A stretch of 27,188 bases of DNA from RGIG1995 sp045126815. Lineage in GTDB: Bacteria > Bacillota > Clostridia > Oscillospirales > CAG-272. A program made the position numbers and the translations under genes. The stretch is taken from positions 1 through 27,188 of the forward strand of contig JBGVPD010000049.1 in the NCBI GenBank assembly GCA_045126815.1, given 5' to 3'. The notes below the pieces were generated by a model. The model ran no database searches and was not told the DNA's origin. It saw nothing but the letters and a program-made list of their open reading frames with translations. Positions 7,726 through 15,034 of this stretch are shown one piece after another (the first letter of the stretch is position 1; each line of letters opens with the position of its first letter).

Positions 7726-9003
7726 TTATTTAACTACAAATCCTGCGGGGAGTTTCCATGATGCGTTAGTGTAGTAGAAAGTAACGCTTGTCATAAGGTA
7801 TTCGTTATCGTAGTACATACAAGAAGAGCTTCCGCCGTCGAGGTTTGCCGCATTTACTGCGCCGTAATTCTTCATAACTTCGATCAAATCGGATGCCGAT
7901 GCACCTAAGTGACCGTTCTTTCCGCGTCCGTCGGTAACAAACATAAGTATGGCGCCGTCGGATCTTTGACCTATAACTGTTCTCGGATTGAGTCCGCTGC
8001 CCATACCGTTCATTTCTCTTTCTTCGCCGTTTATAATAAGCTGAACAAAGTGGTTATTAGCATCGGACGCTTCGTCTTGGAACGTAACTGCATCTCTTAT
8101 CTTCTTTTCTTTGATAAGATTTTCAACCTGTTTTGCGTTCATCTTTGATACGTCAATGATCTGGAGTACGTTGTTTTCCGTAAGACCGACAAGTACAAGT
8201 CCGGGCCACTGCTGAGGTTTATTCATCTGTATCTCGCCGTTTGAAACTATAACGCCGTAGGGAATACCGCCCGTATTATTATTTGAGTTATAAAGTCCGC
8301 CGTTGATACCGCCTATAGCGCCGTTATCTTTTACGAGTTGGTCGAGAGTTACGCCCGTTTCACGCCAAGGGTATATTGTTGCCAAGCTAACTCTTGACGG
8401 ATCTTTTACGATCATCATCGTTCCGTAATATGTTGCACCCGATATTTCGTGTATCTCAATAGAATTATCGGCGTTTGTATTTTGTTCGTTATCTTTCATA
8501 TCAATAGTAGTATCAATATTCAAGGGACCTAACGTTGAAGAACCGAAGTTTATAAGATCTTCGTTTACGTCAGCATCCATATCTTTCATTTTATTCTTGT
8601 CTACGATTGATTGTATACTGTCCTTTGAAAGATAGAGGGATGGAATAAATTTAAAAGCTCCCGTTTCCAAAAACGTGGGGACTGTTATGTAAAGGATCTC
8701 TGATATATTACCTTTTGCCTTTTCCTCTTTTGATACGCGGTTCATACAAAGCATACCCAAACCACAGTAGAGAAGAACCACCACAGCCAACACAAACGTC
8801 ATTATTACAGCTGTTGTTCTAATTGCCACTTTTCCTATAGTCAGTTTACCGTCTTTATTAGGTCTTCTGCGGTTTTTGCTGTATATTGTTTGCGGTTTTC
8901 TCCTTATTGGAACATAGTTTTCGGGAGTCTGTTTTGTGGCACTGTTTTGCGCAACATTTGTTTCTTTTTCTTTTAGAGCTGTATTCTGTCCATTATTTTG
9001 CAT
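7726..9003 (-). CDS. Membrane-anchored phosphodiester glycosidase (NAGPA) domain protein
   Basis: The protein has 425 residues: a basic, Asn/Lys-rich cytoplasmic N-terminus, one membrane helix at about residues 62-87, a linker, and a C-terminal NAGPA domain (from about residue 185 to the end). That domain belongs to the family of human N-acetylglucosamine-1-phosphodiester alpha-N-acetylglucosaminidase and bacterial proteins annotated as exopolysaccharide or phosphodiester glycosidases. Diagnostic segments are AIGGINGGLYN, NPRTVIGQ, FVTDGRG and NLDGGSSSCMYY. The domain should lie outside the membrane and act on wall, teichoic-acid or exopolysaccharide phosphodiesters, although the bacterial substrate is generally unproven. 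AAGGAG about ten bases before the ATG sets the start. The start codon lies 11 bases inside the preceding gene, so the two are translationally coupled. Confidence 0.85.
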   Translation of the reverse strand: MQNNGQNTALKEKETNVAQNSATKQTPENYVPIRRKPQTIYSKNRRRPNKDGKLTIGKVAIRTTAVIMTFVLAVVVLLYCGLGMLCMNRVSKEEKAKGNISEILYITVPTFLETGAFKFIPSLYLSKDSIQSIVDKNKMKDMDADVNEDLINFGSSTLGPLNIDTTIDMKDNEQNTNADNSIEIHEISGATYYGTMMIVKDPSRVSLATIYPWRETGVTLDQLVKDNGAIGGINGGLYNSNNNTGGIPYGVIVSNGEIQMNKPQQWPGLVLVGLTENNVLQIIDVSKMNAKQVENLIKEKKIRDAVTFQDEASDANNHFVQLIINGEEREMNGMGSGLNPRTVIGQRSDGAILMFVTDGRGKNGHLGASASDLIEVMKNYGAVNAANLDGGSSSCMYYDNEYLMTSVTFYYTNASWKLPAGFVVK

Positions 9004-10624
9004 CGTCTACAATCTCCTTCATATAAACAAGTTTCCATTTGGGATTGTTTACGTTGTCTTTCGTATCATCATATTTAACAAAATAACAACGTTCGTTCAT
9101 TTCATCTGCCTGACGTCTGCCGTCGGTAAGGATCATCTTCTTTACAAAGTGTATATCGACCGCAAAACAATTGTCTGTCAACCAAATAAAGTTTGTAGCT
9201 GACTCTTCAACAAACGGCGGATTTTCAAGATAATGTACGTTTATAAACGTTCTGTCTATACTGTTGTTGTATTTTAAAGCAACGTTATACAAGTGAGAAG
9301 ATTTAATAAGATGTTTTGATACACCGTAGAAGTTGAGGTCGCAAGTCATAAACAAGCTCCAGTCTTCAAGGGTTTTGATAACGTTTACTTCAGACGTTAC
9401 TTCTTCGGGAACAGTCTCGTAATACGTACCCGACGAAACATCTACAAGGTCTTGAGTGTGCTTATCCTTGTCGTAACTAACTGCCTTTCCTTCGCCGTCA
9501 ACAACGGATACTTCGGCATTGTCTTTCAATACGACTATCTTGTACTCGGAAAGCATGGGAAGTTCGGGAACGTATTCAGTAATTTTTTCATATTCCGGGT
9601 TTGCAAAAGTGTTTACAGCTTCATTAGGTACGACCTTACCGTCAACTGTAACTGTACATTTTTCATTTGTAGTAAATGTATAATACGAAAGGGGAACGGT
9701 CGTTGTACCTGTATATTTGATTTTATTTTCGTATAGGTCTGATAATTCAACGTCAGATTTTTTTGCGAGACGGATCTTGTATTCAAGTCTTCCGTCTTCC
9801 AAAAGATTACCCGTCTGTCTATCACCGTCAACGGAAACGAATATCGTATTGGGAAGAGTCAAAGTATATAAAGTATTGTCAAATTCAATCTTGCCGTTTG
9901 CATTTTCGGGAAGTTTATAGTTTGCAGAATTTCCCTTTGCATCTTTTATTTCTATTTTGGGTTTTAAAATAAGGTTTTTAAAAGTAAATACGTTTTCACC
10001 CGTAGGCTTTGTCTCTGCCATATCTTCGGTGAGGTTAATATTATTAACCGATATAAACAATTCCGAATTAACCAAAACGCCCTGAGGAAGCTCGATTGAA
10101 TATGTATGGCTTACCGGTAAGTAAGATACAAGCTCGTACTTTTGAATGTTAATTATAGCCAATTTTTGTTCGGGTTGTCCAACCTTGCGAAGAGTAATTT
10201 CAGCGATAAGCAAGTCATCGTATAAAACACCGTAAACGCAGTCGGTTTCGTTAAGCATTTTCGGTGAAGATATTCTGATATCACCGTTAAGCATATCACC
10301 GTAAAGCTTTTGAGGGTTTGAAGAAGTCTCAAAATCGTTATTTTCCAAAGAGGGAGCGCCTTCTTTTTTCCACAACTCTCCCGAACTTGCCTCTTCTTTC
10401 AAAAGAGAAATAGCTTTTTCGATATGTCTTTGAGGATGTTCGTTCTCGTATTCGCTTAGAACGGAATTAACGTAAAGAAGCGCCATACCGATTAAAATCA
10501 CCAAAACGGATACATAAACAAGATATGAAATCTTAAAAATTTTTCCGTTTCGTTTGTTGGTTTGTTTTTTTGACCGCTCTTTTTGAATTGCGGTCACAGG
10601 TCTTTTGTAATTGTTATTGTTCAT
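8993..10624 (-). CDS. Hypothetical protein with one N-terminal membrane helix
   Basis: I do not recognise this 543-residue protein. It has a very basic cytoplasmic N-terminus, a single membrane helix at about residues 33-54, then roughly 490 residues predicted to be extracytoplasmic. The external part starts with a charged segment containing a short helical stretch (ISLLKEEASSGELW). It continues with beta-rich sequence, including several VTVDGKVV- and VSVDGDRQ-like strands that look like immunoglobulin-type repeats. The last 110 residues could be an NTF2-like domain. No catalytic motif is evident. Its architecture parallels the overlapping downstream gene, and both probably act together at the cell envelope. 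GGAGG lies nine bases before the ATG. Confidence 0.75.
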   Translation of the reverse strand: MNNNNYKRPVTAIQKERSKKQTNKRNGKIFKISYLVYVSVLVILIGMALLYVNSVLSEYENEHPQRHIEKAISLLKEEASSGELWKKEGAPSLENNDFETSSNPQKLYGDMLNGDIRISSPKMLNETDCVYGVLYDDLLIAEITLRKVGQPEQKLAIINIQKYELVSYLPVSHTYSIELPQGVLVNSELFISVNNINLTEDMAETKPTGENVFTFKNLILKPKIEIKDAKGNSANYKLPENANGKIEFDNTLYTLTLPNTIFVSVDGDRQTGNLLEDGRLEYKIRLAKKSDVELSDLYENKIKYTGTTTVPLSYYTFTTNEKCTVTVDGKVVPNEAVNTFANPEYEKITEYVPELPMLSEYKIVVLKDNAEVSVVDGEGKAVSYDKDKHTQDLVDVSSGTYYETVPEEVTSEVNVIKTLEDWSLFMTCDLNFYGVSKHLIKSSHLYNVALKYNNSIDRTFINVHYLENPPFVEESATNFIWLTDNCFAVDIHFVKKMILTDGRRQADEMNERCYFVKYDDTKDNVNNPKWKLVYMKEIVDDAK

Positions 10625-10678
10625 CTATAATAACCTCCAAAATCGGACTTAATATACAAAAATTCGTACACATATTTA

Positions 10679-10707
10679 ACTATAACACATAAACATAAAT
10701 TAATCAA
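10679..10707 (-). promoter_or_regulatory. Predicted promoter for the membrane-anchored protein pair
   Basis: Read on the minus strand, TTGATT (10707-10702) and TATAGT (10684-10679) are 17 bases apart. The predicted start is near 10672, leaving a leader of about 48 bases before the ATG at 10624. The 135-base gap after the AraC-type gene also contains an AT-only palindrome (about 10726-10739), too weak to call a terminator. Confidence 0.5.
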
Positions 10708-10759
10708 TACATCTTTTGTCGAGATATAAAATATTTTATCATATAATGTTGTATTAGGA

Positions 10760-11536
10760 TTACATTTGTCTGTATTCTGAGGGAGAACAGCCGTATTTTT
10801 TCTGAAATGCACGGTTAAACGTCCGTATTGTCGGAAAACCGCACATATCGGATATTTCGGTCATTGAATAGTATTTGTTTTTCATAAGCTTGACAGCTTC
10901 TGCAAGACGTAGAGAATTGATGTAACTGCAAAAATTCATAGAGAATTTTTTGCTGAATATATGCGATACAGAGCTTTTGCTAAGATGTAATTCTTCTGCC
11001 ACAGAGCTTATTTTGATATCCTCTTTGTAGTGTGTCTTGCAATAATGTATTATCTCAAGGACGGTATTATTGTTTCTTCTGTTTTTTTCTATATCGTATA
11101 ATCTGAATAATTTTCCGAAAAGAGCGGTAAGGTAGGCTTCTGTAACTGTTGATTCTCCGTTTTCGGTGTATTCTGTTAAAGCAAGTTCCATAAGAGGTTC
11201 AATATCTTTTTTGTATGTTGTATCAAGGTGAAGTTCTGCCGACATGGGAGTGCTGTCTAAAAATAATTCCCGAAAACCAAGAAGGTCTGTTGGTTTCACT
11301 ATAAGCAACACATATTCTCCCATAGTACATTCTTCATATCGGTGTACTTGGTTAGGAAATACAAGAAAAAATGAATTTTCGCTTAAAATATATTTTTTTC
11401 CGTCGCAAAAAGCTTTACCTCCGCCTTTTTTTACAAAAACAAGCTCGATGTCTTCGTGAATGTGCGCGGGGAAATCAAGCTTTTGTCTGATTCCAAAAAC
11501 TATACTTTTCTTTATTTCTCTGAAATAATCGTGCAT
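10760..11536 (-). CDS. AraC-family transcriptional regulator
   Basis: This is a cytoplasmic DNA-binding regulator of 258 residues. The N-terminal half is a cupin-like sensor (PAHIHEDIELVFVKKGGG, then SFFLVFPNQVHRYE). The C-terminus carries the two AraC helix-turn-helix units (EELHLSKSSVSHIFSKKF and EISDMCGFPTIRTFNRAFQK), ending in the usual GCSPSEYR. The open frame reaches back to 11764, but the extra N-terminal residues have no AraC likeness. An AAAGGG site lies eight bases before the ATG at 11536, so I start there. An ATG at 11552 (MQRVCIM) is a less likely alternative. It is divergent from the GH3 gene and is the obvious candidate to control it in response to a sugar or glycoside. Confidence 0.9.
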   Translation of the reverse strand: MHDYFREIKKSIVFGIRQKLDFPAHIHEDIELVFVKKGGGKAFCDGKKYILSENSFFLVFPNQVHRYEECTMGEYVLLIVKPTDLLGFRELFLDSTPMSAELHLDTTYKKDIEPLMELALTEYTENGESTVTEAYLTALFGKLFRLYDIEKNRRNNNTVLEIIHYCKTHYKEDIKISSVAEELHLSKSSVSHIFSKKFSMNFCSYINSLRLAEAVKLMKNKYYSMTEISDMCGFPTIRTFNRAFQKKYGCSPSEYRQM

Positions 11537-11583
11537 AATACATACCCTTTGCATTTTTTGTCTAATAATAAACAATATTTTAC

Positions 11584-11612
11584 TTGTATCATACATCTTT
11601 TTGTTATAAAAT
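11584..11612 (+). promoter_or_regulatory. Predicted promoter for the GH3 glycosidase gene
   Basis: TTGTAT (11584-11589) and TAAAAT (11607-11612) are spaced by 17 bases. The elements overlap those of the opposite-strand regulator promoter. Both hexamers are imperfect, consistent with a promoter that needs an activator. Confidence 0.45.
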
Positions 11613-11616
11613 TCAA
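11588..11616 (-). promoter_or_regulatory. Predicted promoter for the AraC-type regulator
   Basis: On the minus strand, TTGAAT (11616-11611) and TATGAT (11593-11588) are 17 bases apart. Transcription would start near 11581, about 45 bases before the chosen ATG. Confidence 0.5.
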
Positions 11617-11647
11617 GTAGTAAATTAAACACTTGGAGGGTTTTTTT

Positions 11648-13975
11648 ATGAATATTATGCGTAAAACAGACATAGTGAAACCTCAAAAATGGGCGAGATA
11701 CAAATATAATTTGACAACGAATATGGGTGAAAACGGTACCCGTATTACAGGTTGCAGAGAACATATTTTGCTGTCAAAGAAAGTAGCATCCGAGGGCATG
11801 GTGCTTCTTGAAAACAACGGTATTTTACCGCTTAAAAATAATACCTCTTTAGCTCTTTTCGGTATAGGAAGTATTAATTACGTTAAGGGCGGCGGCGGAA
11901 GCGGTATGGTTTACTGTGACTATGTCCGTAATATTTACGAGGGATTAATGTGCAAATCTCCGAAAGTATCGGTATATGAGCCGTTGACAAAATATTATTA
12001 TGATTATGCAACTTCACCCGATGCTGTATGTAATGAATTCGGTTTTTATCCCGAAATAGAAGTTCCGATGGAGATTATTAATGAAGCATCAAAAATATGT
12101 GATGTTGCAATTATAACTATACACCGTTATTCAAGAGAATTTTTGGATAGATTTGCAGAAAAGGGAGATTATTATCTTTCCGACCAAGAACAAAAAATGA
12201 TAGATGAAGTTACGTCACGTTTTGAGCATACGGTAGTTGTACTAAACGTTGGCGGTATGATGGACTTATCATGGATAAAAAATAATCCCAAGATTGACGC
12301 TGTTCTTCTTGCTTGGCAGGCGGGAATGGAGGGCGGTCTTGCTTTAGCCGATATTCTTTGCGGTGACGTCAATCCGTCTGGGAAACTGACAGATACTTTT
12401 GCAAAAGATTTTTATGACTATCCTTCGGCTGATACTTTTAACGAAAGCGATGACTACGTTAATTATTTTGAAGATATATACGTTGGCTACCGTTATTTTG
12501 AAACTATACCATCAGCTTTTGAAAAGGTTATCTATCCTTTCGGGTACGGTTTATCATATACCGATTTTGAAATAAGCAATTACAAATCAACTCTTGTGGG
12601 GGATAAAATAAGGATAACTGTTTCTGTTAAGAATATCGGGAACATGCCCGGAAAAGAAGTTATACAGTGCTATTATTCTGCCCCTCAGGGAATTTTAGGG
12701 AAGAGCAAGATTTCTCTTTGCGGTTTCAAAAAGACAAAGCTTTTGAATATGGGAGAAACTGAAGAATTGACGATTGAATTTGCTATCTCCGATATGGCAA
12801 GTTATGATGATATCGGAAAATTACAAATGTCAGCATTTTTGCTTGAAAAGGGCGAATACGAGTTTTATGTCGGAAACAGTTGCCGTAATCTTAAAAAATG
12901 CGATTATGTATACGAAGTAAAAGACGAATACGTTATTACAAAGCAACTTACTCAAAAATGTGCTCCCAATAAGCTTGAAAAGAGATTAATGTCAGACGGC
13001 AGTTTTGAAAAACTTCCTTCATATCCTATAAAAGAATATGATGACGTTAAAGCTACTCCTAACAGCGCAAAAGTGATTGAAAGCGAAAAACCTGTTTTAT
13101 TTGAAGAGGTTGCAAAGGGTAAAATAACGCTTGATGAATTTATGACTCAGTTTACAGATGATGAGCTTATAACCATGATGAGCGGAACAAAAAGCAGAGG
13201 CGTTGCAAATACGGCGGGATTTGGAGGTATAGACCGACTTGATATTCCTTCATTTATGACAGTTGACGGACCTGCGGGAATAAGAATGTCACCTAAGACG
13301 GGACTTTCAGCGACAGCTTGGCCGTGTGCAACTTTGATTGCTTGTACTTGGAATCCTGATCTTGCTTATGAAATAGGAAAAGCGGGAGCATTGGAGGCAA
13401 AAGAAAACGGACTTGCAATTTGGCTTACTCCTGCATTGAATATTCACAGAAATCCTCTCTGTGGAAGAAATTTTGAATATTTCAGCGAAGATCCCCTTAT
13501 TTCCGGAGTGTTTGCCGCGGCAAAAGTAAACGGTATACAGAGCCAAAAGATAGGAGCATCTGCAAAGCATTTTGCTTGTAACAATAAGGAAATAAACAGA
13601 AAGTTCAGCGATAGCCGAGTTTCCGAACGCGCCCTCCGCGAGATATATATGAAAGGTTTTGAAATTTGTATTAAAGAGTCTCAACCGTGGACTGTTATGA
13701 GCAGTTATAACCTTGTAAACGGAAGAAGATGTTGCAACGGTTATGAACAGATTCAAGGAATACTCCGTGATGAGTGGGGATTTGAGGGAATGGTAACGTC
13801 GGACTGGAATACTCCTTGCGATCAGACTTACTGTGTTCTTGCAGGTAACGACGTGCGTATGCCGGTAGGTGATTTTGACGTCTTAAAAGAGTCGCTTAAT
13901 ACAGGTAGAATAACAAGAGCACATCTTGAAGTGTGCGCAAAACGTATGCTTGAGATGTTCCTTAAGCTTGAGTAG
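11648..13975 (+). CDS. GH3 glycosidase with permuted domain order (beta-glucosidase-like)
   Basis: This is a glycoside hydrolase family 3 enzyme of 775 residues without a signal peptide, so it acts in the cytoplasm. The domains are in reversed order. The alpha/beta sandwich domain comes first (ASEGMVLLENNGILPL near residue 45, then HRYSREFLDR). An FN3-like domain follows at about residues 296-415. The TIM barrel comes last (from about residue 500: SFMTVDGPAGIRM, KHFACNN at 640-646, VTSDWNTP). The predicted nucleophile is D719 in TSDW and the predicted acid/base is E164 in SREFLDR. The permuted layout is known from some rumen Ruminococcus and Butyrivibrio beta-glucosidases. GGAGGG at 11635-11640 sets the ATG at 11648; the in-frame TTG at 11633 overlaps this site. 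Beta-glucosidase is the default call, but xylosidase or another specificity is possible. Confidence 0.92.
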   Translation: MNIMRKTDIVKPQKWARYKYNLTTNMGENGTRITGCREHILLSKKVASEGMVLLENNGILPLKNNTSLALFGIGSINYVKGGGGSGMVYCDYVRNIYEGLMCKSPKVSVYEPLTKYYYDYATSPDAVCNEFGFYPEIEVPMEIINEASKICDVAIITIHRYSREFLDRFAEKGDYYLSDQEQKMIDEVTSRFEHTVVVLNVGGMMDLSWIKNNPKIDAVLLAWQAGMEGGLALADILCGDVNPSGKLTDTFAKDFYDYPSADTFNESDDYVNYFEDIYVGYRYFETIPSAFEKVIYPFGYGLSYTDFEISNYKSTLVGDKIRITVSVKNIGNMPGKEVIQCYYSAPQGILGKSKISLCGFKKTKLLNMGETEELTIEFAISDMASYDDIGKLQMSAFLLEKGEYEFYVGNSCRNLKKCDYVYEVKDEYVITKQLTQKCAPNKLEKRLMSDGSFEKLPSYPIKEYDDVKATPNSAKVIESEKPVLFEEVAKGKITLDEFMTQFTDDELITMMSGTKSRGVANTAGFGGIDRLDIPSFMTVDGPAGIRMSPKTGLSATAWPCATLIACTWNPDLAYEIGKAGALEAKENGLAIWLTPALNIHRNPLCGRNFEYFSEDPLISGVFAAAKVNGIQSQKIGASAKHFACNNKEINRKFSDSRVSERALREIYMKGFEICIKESQPWTVMSSYNLVNGRRCCNGYEQIQGILRDEWGFEGMVTSDWNTPCDQTYCVLAGNDVRMPVGDFDVLKESLNTGRITRAHLEVCAKRMLEMFLKLE

Positions 13976-13995
13976 GAAAGATTATATGTAATAAT

Positions 13996-14027
13996 AAAAA
14001 ACACCCTGAAAAAATCGGGGTGTTTTT
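13996..14027. terminator. Bidirectional terminator between convergent GH3 and RpiR genes
   Basis: A 13-bp stem (13996-14008 with 14015-14027, one T-G wobble) has a six-A loop. The left foot is an A run and the right foot a T run, so it can terminate transcription from both directions. It sits in the 65-base gap between the convergent stop codons. Confidence 0.9.
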
Positions 14028-14040
14028 ATGTTGGCGATAA

Positions 14041-14880
14041 TCAATATTTTTTGTACTTCAAAGCATCTTCTGTGTTGTAAATCGCGTCAACGGCTTTCTC
14101 GCCTTTGTTTACAACTATATACGTGTAAATTGCGTCAAATATGGTGAGTTGTGCTATTCTTGAGCTCATAGCCAGTATTGACCTTTTCGTTTCTTCCGAC
14201 TGTGTGAACAGACGTATGTCGGATACGGCTAATATGGGTGAATTTCCGTAGTTTGTAATACATATAGTTTTGGCATTATTGTTTTTTGCTACTTGTAACG
14301 CTTCAACGATATCTTTTGAGCTTCCCGAGTGGGATATCCCTATGGCAACGGAATCTTTGTCAAGGTGGGATGCTATAATGGTTTGCAGATGGTTGTCGCA
14401 ACACGATTGTGCGTTGAGTCCAAGTCGTAAAAATTTATGAGTAGCATCCATAGCTATTGCCGATGAGTTGCCAAGACCGAATATGTATATTTTCTTAGCA
14501 GCCATTATACTTTTTGCCGCGAGTTCAAGCTGTGTGTGGTTTAACACGGACTCAGTATTTTTTAGCGATATCAGTATATCGTTTATTCTTTTCTGAAATA
14601 TTTCGTAACAAGAGTCGGTTTTGTTTATCGTGCGGTCAATGGCAGACACCGAACTTATTTCTGCGGCAATACCTAACTTTAACGCTTGATATCCCGTAAA
14701 CCCCAAACGTCTTGAAAATCTTACGACAGTTGCATCTCCGCTTCCGCATTTTGAGGCAAGTTCGCTTATCGACATTTCTATTATACTTTGAGTGTTTGAC
14801 AGTATGTAATCGGCTATTCTTTTTTCGCTTCGCCCCATATCATCGTACAGGGTTCGTATATTATGCATTATAGATTCCAT
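14041..14880 (-). CDS. MurR/RpiR-family transcriptional regulator
   Basis: The 279-residue protein has the two-domain RpiR layout. The N-terminal helix-turn-helix domain is at about residues 1-75 (SISELASKCG, GDATVVRFSRRLGFTGYQALK). The C-terminal SIS sugar-phosphate-binding domain is at about 110-260 (IYIFGLGNSSAIA, GISHSGSSKDIV, ICITNYGNSPIL). Such proteins bind phosphorylated sugars and repress or activate an adjacent catabolic operon. It is divergent from the nine-gene operon starting at 15035, so the effector is probably a phosphosugar made by one of the two kinases there. AGGGGT five bases before the ATG at 14880 supports this start; a second ATG four codons in is possible. Its own promoter carries a perfect palindrome near the transcription start, suggesting autoregulation. 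Confidence 0.93.
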   Translation of the reverse strand: MESIMHNIRTLYDDMGRSEKRIADYILSNTQSIIEMSISELASKCGSGDATVVRFSRRLGFTGYQALKLGIAAEISSVSAIDRTINKTDSCYEIFQKRINDILISLKNTESVLNHTQLELAAKSIMAAKKIYIFGLGNSSAIAMDATHKFLRLGLNAQSCCDNHLQTIIASHLDKDSVAIGISHSGSSKDIVEALQVAKNNNAKTICITNYGNSPILAVSDIRLFTQSEETKRSILAMSSRIAQLTIFDAIYTYIVVNKGEKAVDAIYNTEDALKYKKY

Positions 14881-14894
14881 TTGGTACCCCTAAA

Positions 14895-14909
14895 TGAAAA
14901 TTATTTTCA
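14895..14909. promoter_or_regulatory. Candidate RpiR operator
   Basis: TGAAAATTATTTTCA is a perfect inverted repeat with 7-base arms around one centre base. It lies two bases beyond the predicted -10 box of the regulator gene, where a bound protein would block transcription. The TGAAA...TTTCA form resembles reported operators of RpiR-family regulators. A related half-site, GTGAAAAAATAAT, begins at 14945, upstream of the operon promoter. Confidence 0.6.
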
Positions 14910-14911
14910 CT

Positions 14912-14940
14912 ATTATAACATTTCCCACGAAAGTTGTCAA
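14912..14940 (-). promoter_or_regulatory. Predicted consensus promoter of the RpiR-type gene
   Basis: On the minus strand TTGACA (14940-14935) and TATAAT (14917-14912) are perfect consensus hexamers separated by 17 bases. This is the strongest promoter match in the window and points to firm expression unless repressed. Confidence 0.85.
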
Positions 14941-14968
14941 CAAAGTGAAAAAATAATCCGAAAGTGTG

Positions 14969-14998
14969 TTGACATAGATACAAGAAATGTAGTAGAAT
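14969..14998 (+). promoter_or_regulatory. Predicted promoter of the nine-gene catabolic operon
   Basis: TTGACA (14969-14974) and TAGAAT (14993-14998) are 18 bases apart. The likely start is near 15005, about 30 bases before the first ATG. It lies back to back with the RpiR promoter, with the GTGAAA half-site at 14945-14950 just upstream. Confidence 0.7.
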
Positions 14999-15034
14999 AC
15001 AAAGTGGAATAATGTGAAAAAAGGAGACATTTTT

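Noticed and set aside
10726..10739. Terminator after the AraC-type gene
   Set aside because: The palindrome is made only of A-T pairs apart from its ends and is too weak to support a confident call.
10621..10812. Minus-strand frame of 63 codons between the AraC-type gene and the 543-residue protein
   Set aside because: It overlaps the AraC-type gene end and covers the predicted promoter and leader of the next gene; no ribosome site or family likeness.
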